Shown here: positions 1-13,440 of the stretch, in pieces | Layout of the letters: each line of letters opens with the position of its first letter | Numbering within the stretch: position 1 is the stretch's first letter | NCBI GenBank assembly: GCA_038502055.1 | Contig: JAXRKN010000044.1 | Span: 5,712,501-5,776,500, forward strand | Reading direction: 5' to 3' | Source: Tanytarsus gracilentus | Taxonomy: Eukaryota > Arthropoda > Insecta > Diptera > Chironomidae | DNA: 64,000 nt | The notes under the pieces: model-generated | Databases searched by the model: none | What the model saw: only the letters and a program-made list of their open reading frames with translations | What the model was told of the DNA's origin: nothing | Position numbers and translations under genes: made by a program

Positions 1-3000
1 ATATTTTAATTTTTTTATTAAAATTCATTTAAAGGTCATATAACGATTTAAAATATTCATCCTTCGCGTTTTGAAAGATATTTCTTCACTGATTGACGTC
101 ATTATCAGCTTACTACAAGAATATCCTTCTATATTTACTTCTAATGAAGCACAGAAAATCATCGAACATCTCAGCATATGGCTTACAAGTGAAATTACAT
201 GAAAATGCTTATCATTCACACGCAAAACAAGTGGCAGATGGTTAAGAAAATGCTTGTGTTGGGCGGGGAGGGATCATTTGATACTTGTGAGCATAAAAAG
301 AGGGTCTAAGTACCTCATTACATGCTTTTTGCCAATCCTTTCAATATAAATATATTTTTCTGCCCGAGTGAGAGATTGAGACGTGATGTAATGCTGAAAT
401 TATTCAATTCCCACTCAAATCTCCATGACACGCACAGCATGTTAAAGAATATAAATACCATCAGCTTCATGGTAGATTGCATAATAAATCCCACAATTAA
501 ATAAAATGAATTTGGGAGGGACCAATATCAAAATTGAACCCATAAGTTTCTCCTTGACCTCTAAGCACCCCTTCAAACATTTAATCGAATCATTTACGAA
601 AATATTTCTTCATTCCGATAAAAAAAAGACATTTAATGAAGGCGACCAGATGATTTTTTTGCATTTAGAATAAATTTTTTAAAAATGTTGTTAAAAATCC
701 AGTTAAATTCGTTTCATATGGCCAACCTACATTTAGGTCTTTGTGGGAAAGTAAAAGGTTGGAAAAATATTTTAGTGCATTTGGGTTAATTAAACTTTAA
801 GCATTAGCCAGACAAAAGTGCTTTCAGAGAAGGTTTTGATAGCAACATCATCTGCTCGATATGGATTTCGGCCTTCGTAAAACAGCTTAAAACTTTTTAT
901 GTCAATTTTAGAAAGTTGTATGAAAAATACGAGCAAAATATATTTCTGAAAAATCGCGAGAATTCTGTTGAAAATGGAGGATGAAGGAACACTAAAATAT
1001 TTTATGATATTTTACATATATGCGAGCTTTAAATTTAACCATTCACCCTCACTTAACTTTTAAGGAGCTTTTTTATGTTGACTCACTGACGAAAATTAAT
1101 ACATTTTTTTACTTCATCACTCATTTATCTTTTTCTATCCTTACATAACAAACCGTCCGGCGCCCTCAACTTTTTAATTAATAATCTGCTTGCTTTCAGA
1201 AACTCTTCACGCAAAATTAGGACACTTTTTATCTCGGCTTCTTTTAATTAAATTTATTGTGCAATTAATGGCTTTTTATACTTTTTTTGTGGGTGGATAT
1301 TTTTTGTGGTTAACGCATACCAGAAATTGAATGGCTTTTTATAGCTGAATTTTTTTATGACATAATGCGTAAAGTGTTAATGAACTTTGAGCGACAGAAA
1401 GAAATTTGTTTTGACATCATGAAAATTTTGAGACAAAATCTCAATGGGTGTAATTGGAGTGGTTGAGAAAATTTTTGCGAAATTTCCATAAAACGAGATT
1501 ACAATGAAATTTGAAGACAAACCCTAAAGATTTTATCCAGTCTAGTCTCTTAAGTGAATCATCGAGTCAAATGTCCACACTTTTGACAGCCAATTCCCAT
1601 GATTAGAAGAAAAAACTTTTATTCAACATATTTTGGTTACCAATTTTTTGCTGATATTCATTTTCAAAACACTTGAGAGTGAAACCCAATAATTTTCATC
1701 AATACTTCATTATCATCACGTAGGTGTTATTGATGGTCTTGCAGATTGGTGTATTAAATATTTATCATTGATGAATCATCAATCAAAAATCGAGAGCGTG
1801 TTTTAGGAAATGATTACTTAAACTACAGTTAAATTTCTTAACTAATTTTAAAGAACTTTAGCTTACTTAAATGAAGGTCTAAATATTTTTAAACAAATTT
1901 CTTGTCCCTTGAAAATTAATCTCAGAAAATTTACATCAACTTTTCTTTCATTTTGTTAATTAACAAAAAGCTCGACCCTCCAAACTCCAAACCTTCGTCA
2001 TGTTCATCATTATTTAAAAGATCGTAGAAAATTATTACGCGTTAAATTGTGACATCATAAAAACTTCACTTTTTCCTTTTCTAAAAAGATCCCACGCACT
2101 TTATTGAATAAATCGCACTTAATTAGATTCAAATAATAATTTTTCCTCCCCTTAAAAATATCGTCAATACTCTGATTAATTTTTTCAATTTAATTATTGA
2201 ATGTAAACTTCACGAATCATGAGACTTCATTAAAAGAAAATATTCCTAATTAACAATTTAATATTATTGAATTTTCATTCAAATTTATAAGGAAAAAAAT
2301 TTTCCATCTCTATTTAACGCACTTTATTGAATGAGAACTTCGAAGAGCCTGAAAATGATTTTTCACATCATTCAAAGTGATGAGGGAGAGAGGATTAGAG
2401 ATTACAGCATGTTGCTATCAATCACCAACGGATCAATACAAAACATAGACATTCAATAAAGCAGAGAACAAGATTAAAGTGCCCAACTTCACTTTAGGCA
2501 GATAATTTTTTTGCCTCTCTCATTGTGCGTGTAAGATGTCGAGGGAAAATCTCTTATGACATTAACTTGAAAATTTTCTTCTAGTTCATTTCCGTGCTGG
2601 GTTCCAAGAAGACATTTTTGTGTATAAAAGTCCGATTTCAGCAAGAGAATATACTTCAAGTAAATTGAGCTTTTGTGCGTTGACACGTGACTGGGAGAAG
2701 ACGGCCGTGTTTAAGTGAGTAATGGTGAAGAAAGTTGAATAACCGAAATTTATCATAAAAGAAAAAGGAAATTAAAAAAGTTTAAAAAAATTAATATTTT
2801 TTTGATGCCCAATTAATGAAATTTCTGGTAAGTGAAAAATAAATTTTTTTTGAATTTTCTTCCCCTTTTAATTAATCTCATAAACGCACAAAATTAGATT
2901 TGAGTCATTTGTATTGTCATGTAATTATCATCAATAGCACACGTCTTCTTTCTTCATGCCTCGCTAACTTTAGTTCTTCTGAATTTCATAGACACTCATC

Positions 3001-4873
3001 ATAAACGACTCAGAGACGAGAAAAAAGTCTCTTAATTCGAAACTTTTGCAATGAGTTCAGTTAGTTCGCATTTATGAGTTCATAAAAAGATTTTTATCAA
3101 GCGAGAAGCAGCAACATGAATGGAATTCATTTTTATTGCTGTAGGGTGAATTACGCCAATGTTGTTTACCGCATCGAGCTTGCAACCACCATCTCACACT
3201 CTCTAAATGTGCGAGAGTTTAAATTGTTGATTTCCCAAAAGCAATCGCAACTGTTGCTTTTACTCTCTCGGGACCATTTAAGATTTTTCATTTAAATCAA
3301 TTCATCCATAAATCGTTCCAGTTTCTCGCACACTGTGAATTAAGATTAATCGAGAATTACTTTTCATTCGCATCGTGAAGAACCTTGGGAATTGATTTTG
3401 TTAAATTGAAAAACTTTCACTGCGCTCGCTGAGCACGTCGTCACTGACGTTGACCAACTTTTGTATTTTTACGGAATAAAATTACAAGATTTTAATATAA
3501 TTTGAGGAATTTGATGAAGGTTTGGTTATTAAATCATTTTTGAATATTATATTTTTAACATTTTCGCCTCAGAGGTTAAATTAATTACAAAATTTAATTG
3601 CAACTCATCATGGTGAGATATTTTTAAAATATTAATCCCATTCTGCAACTGACAATTGAAATTAATTATAGAGTGAACTTTCTCTTTTGCATCGATGCTG
3701 TTCTTGCATAAAATTGAGCTATTAATCTTGCTTGAATTAATGAGCTTAAAGTCTCTCCTCGAAGCTTTTTAAAAAAACTTCTGGATGTTAAAATCCTTTA
3801 AAGCTTCACAGGACTTTTTAATGGAATTTCAATCCATCATGTCATGATGAGATGTAAATTCAACAAGCACATGTTGATTTACTTAAGAATTTTTGTATCG
3901 TATGAAGCTAACGATGCTAGAAATTTTTTAAATTCGACTTCAGCTTCAAACAAAATTATGTTAAAAAATATTTCCTTCGCTTAATTTTCAGCTGTTTACA
4001 ATTTGACTATTGACACAGAAAATGAAGTGAGATCAATGAAATTTAGTTTTGTTTACATGAAAATTTGACGTCATTCGATTCCGTGTAAAAATTCATTGAT
4101 TCTTACGAAAGGTCGAAGTGCCTTCAGAAATATTGATTTAAAATTATGAAATTTCCATACTCGGTGTTTACTCAGGAAGAAGAAAGCAAAAGAGAAAGTT
4201 GGATGGATGTCAAATACCTTCCGGACTTTCCGCCACTTGCTTGATGGATTTTTTTACACAAAAACTTATGCAACGAGATGAATCAATTGCGGAGGATTTA
4301 TTGAATAAATTTTGATCCTTTTTTCTTCGTATTTTTCTTCATAAACTTTTATAAAATACAAGTTTAATCGAATTTCAGCTCCACCACAATAATTTTTTAT
4401 GAATTTAACAAGCTAATTTTCTTTCACGCTCAATTGAAGCTTTAAATAGAAAAGCGCACGACAAAATTCGATAAATTATGCGATGAAACTTTTGTAGAAG
4501 AAAATTTTTGCTTGTCGTTGAAAATTTTTGCTGCGTCTGTTAAAAAATCTCTAAAGTCTATAAATTAAATTGTGCACGCTCGGGTGATAACGCTAAGGAT
4601 TTTTGTTTGTCTCCAGGAGGGTTTTGGATGAGACAAAAACCGACGGCTAAATTACATAAAATCACGAAGGATTTTTCAAGGGATGGAAAATATTTTTTTA
4701 AAAATAAAGTTGACTTTAATTTAAGGTTTTCACTAAATTTTATTAATTGCTTTTTAGTGAATTTATTAATGATTTAATAAATTGACATCGGAATTTCGAT
4801 ATTGCCCTCAATCTTTAAGTTTAACCTGTAAAAAGGTTTAATTAACAAATTTTCACATTTTCATTTAGTTTTC
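1..4873. other. Gene-poor stretch, no supported gene
   Basis: This AT-rich stretch has only short chance reading frames. A 59-codon ATG-initiated frame at 3116-3295 (+) and a 65-codon frame at 2489-2686 (-) lack similarity or splice context that I can recognise. No tandem repeats, tRNA-like boxes or long inverted repeats were seen. It may be intergenic or part of a long intron of a gene outside the window. Confidence 0.5.
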
Positions 4874-6307
4874 TTACTTTTTTCGAATCAATTTCTCAAC
4901 TTTTGATCTCCAAATAAAGTGCATAAATATAAGAATTCCAGTGTAACAGTTGATCATGCTTAGAATACTTAAAATAATGCTCGGACCAGTTATTCCAAAA
5001 ATAACTCCCGCTACCCAGTCAATCGATAAAGTTGCATTGATCATGAAAAGTCGAAACAGCAAAAAGAATCTAAAAAATTTTTAGAAATCAAATTAAATTT
5101 TTTTAATTCCTGGGTTCAATTTACTTTCTTTTGTTGTGTTGATTTTTATGTGGCGATGCAAGAGAAGCTCGTTTGCTGACAGTGAAGACTGTATACGCAG
5201 TCAAGCAGTAAAGAACCAGATTTAAGGTCATTATAATGGCAATCGGCACAATAATGTACCACAATCCAACGTTGTCCTGAATTTGGACCAAACAAAGTGA
5301 GCTTTTTCGACCATCACAAGTTCTTAGAATGACATCTTGTTGATGAAAAATGAACACAAACAATGAAACGATAATTGGCCCGCCAAATGCATAAAAACAG
5401 TATTTTAAGAATGTTTCATTCAAAACTCGAGTTTTTCTAAAAAATAAAATCAATTTAAAAAAGTCTCAAAAAAAAATAAATAATTTGTTACTTCAAGTTT
5501 GACCAAAGATTGTAAATCAAAACGTTGAGCCACATGAGACACATCAAGAATAAAATGTACTGAACAAAGCCTGACGCATAGCACCAGACTGGATATTCCC
5601 ACAAATAAAAAATAATTGTTAGTGAAATGACGATATATAAAGCGGTAACACATGAAGTGTAGCACATGAGACATTTTCCAGGTAAATTACGTAGTTCGGG
5701 AATCCACGCGAATATGAAAATTGTAACGATCAAGAATGGAACTGATGACAGGAGAACTTTAAAAAATAATCAATAATTAAATTGCTTTGAATTACTTATT
5801 TTTTAATTTCCTTACAACTTGGATAATTTTCTTGAATTTGATCATTGATCGTCTTCTGTCGACACAGAAATGGTTCAATGCGAGTTTCATCGTAGAAACT
5901 TAAACAATATTCATTCCACTTAAAAATTATGACTTTATCATCAAACGTCGCGTTCATTAATCCGATCTGAAAAACCCAAAATTTTAATTAATCACATGAT
6001 GAAAAATAGTCTGAAATATTTTTACCGGTGTAAATTTCCACTCAATAACGGATTTAGTAAAAGCCACTTTTTCACTGCACAAGTCACTAATTACAGAAAA
6101 ATTCAAACTCAATTCTTCAAATTTCTCATTTTGAATTAAACTTGAAGAATTTAGATTTTCTAAATTAGAGTCATCACAAAATCTAAGACAAGAAACACTT
6201 TTACAAGTTGTGTTTTTAGTAATTTTAACGTCTTCAATTACAAAATAAATTACATAGAAAATTAAAAATAAACTAATTAAAATGAGTGTGATATTTTTTA
6301 AATTCAT
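4874..6307 (-). CDS. Methuselah-like class B GPCR
   Basis: Five exons read on the minus strand: 6307-6026, 5966-5816, 5756-5492, 5436-5125 and 5069-4874, giving 401 residues. All junctions are GT-AG and keep frame. An N-terminal hydrophobic segment (residues 5-24) is followed by a roughly 115-residue ectodomain with Cys 35, 40, 44, 77, 115 and 129 and several N-glycosylation sequons. Seven hydrophobic segments follow. The ELRNL-x-GKCL motif at 165-174, right after TM1, is a hallmark of the insect Methuselah family (peptide-type receptors at the plasma membrane, linked in Drosophila to stress and ageing). The ectodomain appears shorter and has fewer cysteines than Drosophila Mth. An in-frame ATG at 6385 would add 26 residues. 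I chose 6307 because it places the hydrophobic stretch at the N-terminus. Ligand unknown. The family call is firm, orthology is not. Confidence 0.88.
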
Positions 6308-6399
6308 CTTTTTATTTTTACGACATGAAAGCGTTAATAATGAAACTAAACTGAAATTTTTAATTAAGCTTGTTGAATCATCCAATAAAGATAAAATAA

Positions 6400-8418
6400 T
6401 TTAAACGGGAAGTTGTGAAAAATAATTTAAAAATTTAAATGATAAAAGTCATCAAACTATTTTTAAAAATTTTTTGAAAAAAATTTCATTTCCTTGCAAG
6501 AATTCACTTAAAAAGTCCCCTCCGGCTAGTCCGTGGCGTTTGACGCATTAATTTGCTATGAATAAACAATGAAGAACCTTTTTCTCTCGGCTACTGTCCT
6601 GTCCTTTATCATCCTTTTCTCAAACTCGTCACGTTCTTCGAGGATAAACGACTGCACTTGAATTTCTTAACTTATGATTATTATTTTGATTCCAATATAT
6701 TTTAAAACGCAATTGGTGTTGAACTATTGATGATTGAAAATTTTTACTGCTATTGAAATTCAAATTGAAATCTGCTCGACATTAAATTTAATGGGATTTC
6801 ATTGTAAAGTCTCAAGTTTATCACTTCAAAAAATTTCAATTATTTTAATTGTCTTAACAAATAATTTCCAAGTGCTTCTCGCAATCGAATTTCATAAATT
6901 TGTAGAACATTTTAATTTAAGATTTTATCTATGCACGTGTTGGTTTAAAATGTCACAACGAGACACATTTAACTTACACTCGTTGACAATTTTCACACAC
7001 GTGGATTAAATCATATTTTTACATGACAACCATTTGATTTAATTTGATTGAAAATCATTTAAAAAATTTTTTTCATGAAAATTGGGTAAGAAAATATTGT
7101 CAAAATTCTCAATTATTAAAAAGCTCAAAAAAAATTGAGTTGAACTTTAAAATTTAAATTTATGATAATTTTCAATTCCCTTCTGAAATCAAACCCTGTT
7201 GACATTTCTCTCAAAGTACACAAATTCTTTATGTATGCAACATTATTTATCGTGCTCCTTTCTGATGTGTGACAGATGATTTGCATTTTTCTGAATTAAT
7301 GTGAGAATATGACTCTGAATAATTTTCAACAAGCGCGTGATTTTCATCACTTTCATAAAAAAACGTAAGAAAATATGCTTTTGTGTGTGGGTGAAAGAAG
7401 AAAAAATCTCTGGCAACAACAAACATGGTGATGTGTGACTTCTTGAATGATTCATTAGCTTTTGGAAAATGCTTTTGTGAATAAATTTTAGAAATTTTGG
7501 AAGCTTTTTTTCTTATTTTACATATTATGTTAAAGGTTTTTAATTTTATTAAAACTCGCAAGTTAGTTAAATTTATTTAAATCCGGTTAAACTTTTAATT
7601 TTCTTCACAATCAATATTTAACAAATAAATTCAAATGAAAGCTCAATGAACTTCAGTGAAAATTCCACTAATATAATTAAGTTTGTTTGTCGTTTAATTT
7701 CCATATCATAATTTCACATTCACAAAGCTCGAGCAATAAATGAAATGAATTATAGAAAATTTCCTCCGCAAGAATATTCAAATTTTCTTGCATATATAAG
7801 TTATAAATTTCATTCAAGACCACGTAAAGTTATATAAAAAGTTTTCGTTTGCGTCGTGTGTTGGAGAAGAAGAGTCGTAAAGTCTCGCGAAAAATATGTT
7901 TATGAAGCTTGACATTGAAAAAGTTAATTGGAAGATTTGTGTCACTTGATGTCGCTGAAAATTAAACACATAAAAATTATTTTTTATTATTCTTACGAAC
8001 ATTATCAAATATAATCTTTTATTTTTCTTCTTAAATTCAAAAATTTTCCAACTCATTTGCAAAGTTCTTATTCAAGAAATCAGCATTATCAAATTTCTAC
8101 ATTATCATGATCCAAAGGGTATTAATACAGTATGTTGTGGGTGTTCATTGAATAGAATAAGAAAATTCATTATATTCCCTGCCTAATACTCGTTATTGGT
8201 TGCCAAAAATATTTTTTATACAATAAATGCCTTTTGAGAATGTTCTGAGAAGGATATGTGAAAATATCTCAATGTCAATAGATATCCGATCAGTATACAA
8301 TATCCATCCAAAAAGGGTATTTATGTGTAAATTATGTCTCAAATGTTAGGGTTAATTTTAAGCATTGTAAAAAGCTTCACATGAAACTTTTTAGAGCTCT
8401 CTGAATTTAGTTCAAATC
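6400..8418. other. Intergenic, nothing recognised
   Basis: AT-rich DNA upstream of the Methuselah-like gene. Frames at 6734-7009 (+), 7243-7561 (-) and 7814-8062 (-) are low-complexity and Ile/Phe/Lys-rich. The 6734 frame lacks an ATG start. No convincing exon or repeat was seen. Confidence 0.45.
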
Positions 8419-8426
8419 GCAAAATG
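8419..8426. repeat. Left target-site duplication of fold-back element A
   Basis: GCAAAATG, repeated directly at 9535-9542 on the other side of the element. Confidence 0.8.
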
Positions 8427-9534
8427 GTCCCAAAGAACTACGGCAGAGAGGTATCACAAATCGGGTGGGAGAGAAGGGACTTTATAGACACTTTTCCGAC
8501 TATTTTCGACATGCAATTAGTTTTTTTCGACACCATTTATTTTTCGAGTTATGACCTCTCAAAGTTTGAGGCTCTCTGCCGTCTTCGACTGACCTGTGGA
8601 GAGAATTTTAAAAATAAACTTTTTGAGCATGTTTGGTATCAAAACGCATCTACTTTTTCCGATTTTCACATCCATTATTTTCCGATTCACTTAGTTTTCC
8701 AGTAAAATTTTCATTTTTATTTTGAAATTTTTCCTACTAACTAACAAAAAATCATTCTCTGCCTAGTTCTTAGTGAAATCCTGAAAATCAATTTTTCTTA
8801 TTTTTTACTTTCATCATTATTATTTTACATTTTGAAGCTTAAAAATTTAATAATTGGTTGAAACCACTTTAATTTTTAAAAAATAAAATTTTCAAACTTC
8901 ACCAATACACCATAGTTTTTTCTATGTATTAAATTTTACTACTAAAATTTTTAAAATTTCTATAACTAACTTTCAACATTTTTTTTTTGTCTTTCATTTT
9001 CCGAATAAGAAAATTCTTTGCTTGAAATTCTGTTTATTTTTTATTTTTTTTGGTTTTTGGTAGAAAAATTTACTACCGATAGAAAAAATATGTTTTTGTG
9101 CACTTTGAAAATTTTTTTAAAAAATTTAATTGGTTTCAATGGAATGAAATTTTTTAAAGCTGTCGAAAATTGTCGAAATAATTATAATTGATTGAAATAA
9201 AATAATGTAAAAAAATTTTTTTTTTTATACGGAATTGTGTTAGTGATAAAAAAATTTAAAATGAAAATGAAAATTTTAGAATATGTGATGTGAAAATGGT
9301 GGAAAAGTAGTGGTTTTTCCAAACATGTCTCAAAAAGTTTATTTTTCAAAATTCTCTGCCACAGGTCAGTCGAAGTACGGCAGAGAAGGCCTCAAACTTT
9401 GAGAGGTCATAACTCGAAAAATAAATGGTGTCGAAAAAAACTAATTGCATGTCGAAAATAGTCGGAAAAGTGTCTATAAAGTCCCTTCTCTCCCACCCGA
9501 TTTGTGATACCTCTCTGCCGTAGTTCCTTGAGAC
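8427..9534. mobile_element. Fold-back (long-TIR) non-autonomous DNA transposon, copy A
   Basis: About 1.1 kb bounded by inverted arms of roughly 210 bp (8427-8640 and 9320-9534). The arms match closely, with a few substitutions and small indels. They begin GTCCCAAAGAACTACGGCAG at the left and, on the complementary strand, GTCTCAAGGAACTACGGCAG at the right. The element is flanked by a perfect 8-bp direct repeat GCAAAATG (8419-8426 and 9535-9542), which is a target-site duplication. The 650-bp centre is very AT-rich and encodes no transposase, so the element is a non-autonomous MITE or fold-back type. An 8-bp duplication fits the hAT or P superfamilies. The reading frames within the arms are mirror translations of the repeat, not genes. 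Confidence 0.87.
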
Positions 9535-9542
9535 GCAAAATG
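9535..9542. repeat. Right target-site duplication of fold-back element A
   Basis: GCAAAATG, identical to 8419-8426. Confidence 0.8.
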
Positions 9543-10156
9543 TTACATAATTTATTAAGATCAAAAATTTCTTTGTCCTCAAGAAATCAATCGAGATTAA
9601 ACTTAAAATTGAGAGTTTTTTAATTTTTTAATCGGTTAAACATTTTCTTAGTACAATTAAAAAGAGATTTGAAAAGTGAAACTCAACATAAAGAAAAACT
9701 TAAAAAAGCACCAAAGGTTAAAGAAATAAAAGTGAGCAAGTTTCTCTCAAGGTATTAAAGTTTGACATTGAAATAATTTTCTTATATCATTGATGTCAGC
9801 TGTTCGAGTAGCATGATTAAAGTTCTTTTACTGTCAAGGTTTTTTTGCTCTATACTTTATGATTCGCAAAGAGATCAAAGTGTCAAATTGGACATTAATC
9901 AGGGTTTATAACTGAAAGAAGGTAATTTATGAGACTCTCTGGGTCTTCGAGCATCATACATAACTTGATAAAAATATCTCTATAGACATTTTCATGAGAA
10001 ACACCTTCATGATATCTTAACGAAAAAATGATCCGATAATAAAATTCTCAGAAAATCATCGAAAATATTTCAACGTTCGTGAAAGATTTAATTATGATAG
10101 ATTTTGTGAAAAAGTCACAATTTATTTGTGGCATTCTTGGAAAACGAATTTAAAAA

Positions 10157-10164
10157 AATATTTT
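10157..10164. repeat. Left target-site duplication of element B
   Basis: AATATTTT, identical to 11296-11303. Confidence 0.78.
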
Positions 10165-11295
10165 CAAGGCGTGGAAACTCAGCGCACCACAGTGTTGAGG
10201 GCTTGAATGTGCAATGCCGTGCGATGTAGTGCGAAAATGTGTGATGGAGGGTGGAAAAGTGCGATCGAGTGCGGGAAAGCGCAAAAAGTTGCTTTTGCAT
10301 GTCGTCGATATTTGATGAAAAACGGTTGATGCAGTTTGGTGCGAAAAAGTGAGAGAACAACGATATAGTGCTGGGATCAACGATAGTGCATTTAATAACA
10401 AAGTAAGAAAAAATTTTGTAGTGAAGACAAGTGTTTAAAATCGATCAAGTGCAGGGATCTTCAGTGGAGTGATCAAAAAAACGAGAGAGTGAAGAATAGT
10501 GTTTCATTTTGCGAAAAATCAACTTTAATTTTAAACTTTAAAAATTACTAGTTTTTTTTTTCAGTCACAAAATTATTTTATGACATCCCAATGTTAAAAT
10601 CATTTTAAAAATTTACCAAAAACTCAAAAAAAATTATCGTCTCACGATCGATTTTTATCACACCACATCGCACTCAACTGCACTCCATCGATAATCCCTA
10701 CACTTTATCGTTTCTCATCGCACATCACCGCACTGAAAAACTCTCATCTACTCTTGATCGATTTTCATTGCACAAAAAAGCTCGCATCTACTCTTGATCG
10801 ATATTCATCGCACATCATCGCACTAAAAAGCTTTTTATCACACATCTCTGCACAATTTCGTCACAACATTAATATAATTAATTTTGACATTAAATGACAC
10901 TTAAAAACTTTTATTTGAACAAATTAAAGCATATTTGAATACATATTTACCAAAAAAATAAAATTAAAAATTAACACATTTTTTTTGATTGGACTCGATT
11001 TAATTTGTTCAAATATAAGTTTTTCAGTGCCATTGGATGTCAAAATTAATTATATTAATGTTGTGACGAAATTGTGATGTTGATAAAAATTTTTTTCTGT
11101 GAATGTTTTCTTGTGCGATGAGAAACGATAAAGTGTAGGGATTATCGATGGAGTGCAGGGATCAACGATGGAGTGCGATCGAGAGAGATATAGAGTGATA
11201 AAATGATAAAATTTTCGGGGATCAGCGCTGGAGTGCAATAAAAAAGCGAAAAAAAGCGGCTGAGAGGAGCCTGTGCGCTGAGTTTCCACGCCTTG
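10165..11295. mobile_element. hAT-like fold-back MITE, copy B
   Basis: A 1131-bp element starting CAAGGCGTGGAAACTCAGCG and ending with the reverse complement. It is flanked by a perfect 8-bp duplication AATATTTT (10157-10164 and 11296-11303). Inside are further mirrored blocks. About 10665-10860 is inverted relative to about 11100-11180 (GTGCGATGAGAAACGATAAA-type sequence). About 10857-10925 is inverted relative to about 10990-11075. The whole unit could therefore fold into a long hairpin centred near 10955. Short GTGCG and CGATCGAGTGC motifs recur. The terminal CA..GG and 8-bp duplication fit hAT. There is no transposase, so it is non-autonomous. Its terminal sequence is unrelated to the neighbouring element at 8427-9534. 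Confidence 0.88.
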
Positions 11296-11303
11296 AATAT
11301 TTT
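11296..11303. repeat. Right target-site duplication of element B
   Basis: AATATTTT, identical to 10157-10164. Confidence 0.78.
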
Positions 11304-13440
11304 ACCTCGAAACAGAAAAAAGTTATTTTAAGTCTGTTTAAAATAAAATATCTGGCAGAGCTTTCATTAAGCTCTCTTTTAGAGAGCCAATGGCATCGTA
11401 AATTAGCCAAAAGTAACAATAAACTGTTTATCTCTGAGCAATTAAGTGGCAGAAAGAATGAGAACAAACACTTTCAGTACCAAATAAATTTTGTCACCAC
11501 ATAATATTTTTACGACCCGCACGCGTGACATAATTTACGCATAAATTTTCGTTCTCTCTTTTATCGGCACAACCACACAAGTCTGAGTTAAATACAAAAC
11601 ATTCCTAAATAGGTTAAATTGCACAAGACAGATGTGTCATTCAATTTATGGATGAATTAAGGAGGTATTTTGCTGTGGAGGTATGTGCAGTAGAGCTTTT
11701 GTCAATGATTAACTATTATTCCATTCATTTTGTCCTTAAAAAATTCTCTCTCTCTCTCTGACGCACAATGAATGAGTGAGAGATAAATTAGATACACTCC
11801 TATGCTTTTTTTCATCGAATAAATTACTTCGAATATTTCACTTTCACTTATTTTCTCTCCATCTTTGTCAATTCAACTCACACTCCCTTCAGTTTATTCA
11901 TTGAGATGAGAACACGTCTCATATGAGTGGGAAAAATGTCGTTTCTCGTCTCATCGAGAAATTGTTGCCGTTGTCTGCGGAATGTAATCCTTGTCTTTTT
12001 CAATTGAATGCTTAACACAAAATTAACCATAATTTTTGCGTATGCAAGCGAGAGTTGCCATTGTCAATGTATATTTTACACAAATCTATTTTCCCAAGAT
12101 TTTGTATACTTAAGAATAGGGATGGTTTGTAAAATTGGGAAACGTTAAATTTTTTGTTATAAAAAATTTCCTGGACTGCCAATAATTTTTGTTAAAAGTT
12201 TAAATTTTAAACGTCATAAAATTTTCAATCAACCCCATAAAATTTTCCATTAATTTACTGAATACAAAATCAGTTTCTCACATTCACAATTTCACAGTCA
12301 TATCCACCACATTATGGAATTCACATTTTACTCTAATAAATTTCGACAATAACCACTTTTTTTTTCGGGGAGCAAAAACATAATGAACACATTCATGTAT
12401 GAATTTATTATTTTGCATTTTCATCGAGATATTTTTTTTGTAACATTCTCGGAAACTCCATTAGCAAAATAGATCTTGTTGGAAAATTCTATGGCTTGTC
12501 CTGATGGGAGAGAGACACAATTATGGTTCTTATCTTCAAATGCTATTCATATAAAAAACTGTTGAGTAATTCCGCTTAAATAGACAGTGTAGACTGTTCT
12601 CTTGAGAATGGTTGGATTATTATGTGCTTTTTAATGTCTTCCTTCGAAAGAGTTTCATGAAAATTTTTAATGCGAAGCTAAAACAACTTTTGTTAATTTT
12701 CTTTCTTAACTTTTTGCTGTTTGATAATTTGTCTGAAGAGAGCAATTCTGATAATGGGATAACTTTCTTTAAGATCCCTCAGAGGTTTAGATTTTTTTGA
12801 AGAAAACAATTTTTCAACAGGCTTTCTTACTCAATTTTGCCTTTTTGTTGAAAATTTTTCTTATAAACTTTTTTTAAGTAAAGAAATACAAAAAAATATT
12901 TGGGATCAAATTTCCCAGAGGATCGTTATGGAAATTCTTAAGAAGCTTGGTGTGTGTTGTTTTCACATGACTTTCCACATGTCAAATTTTTAAAGACAAT
13001 TGTCATTTTAATAAAATAATTAAAGTTCAAAATTCTTTAAAAGTAGCTCATGGACATTCGAGAGAAGACATTTAACAAATTATTTTTAAACACTCGGTCG
13101 CTTATCAAAAAAATGCCATGATGTGACATTCGCAATAAATCATGCTCTTTGCATTTGTCGTACAACGACCGAGATATAGAAATAGAGAAAAAGTGGAGGC
13201 TCACGCACATACACAAAAAATTATTATCTTTCCTCTTCCGCATTCAAAATGTTGCGGACTCGCAGAAAAATGAGGTTGGGCTCGGATTGTTTTCACACAT
13301 AAATACGATAAAGTTCTATTCAACTTTCGCATATTGTCTCTTCGACCCTCGTGTACTCTCCCCCCTCAACTCGTACTTTATAGTTTCTTAGATTAAAAAA
13401 GAGAGAAAAAATAACTTTCAATTTTTTTTATTCGCTGCTT
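11304..13440. other. Intergenic, 3' of the AstC receptor gene
   Basis: AT-rich. Contains a short CT microsatellite (about 11746-11760) and no frame with recognisable coding character. The part next to 13440 is expected to include the receptor's 3' UTR. Confidence 0.45.

Noticed and set aside
3116..3295. 59-codon ATG frame (MNGIHFYCCRVNYANVV...)
   Set aside because: Of the length expected by chance in this base composition, with no splice or homology support.
6734..7009. 91-codon plus-strand frame
   Set aside because: The first codon is TTG, composition is Ile/Leu/Phe-rich as expected by chance, and no splice partners were found.
8424..8705. 93-codon frame that matches a minus-strand frame at 9346-9582
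   Set aside because: Both are translations of the inverted arms of a fold-back transposon. The mirrored identity is explained by the repeat, not by coding.
10115..10401. Overlapping minus-strand frames of about 80 codons
   Set aside because: They lie across the left end of element B, are built from its GTGCG/CGCAC repeats and have no domain.
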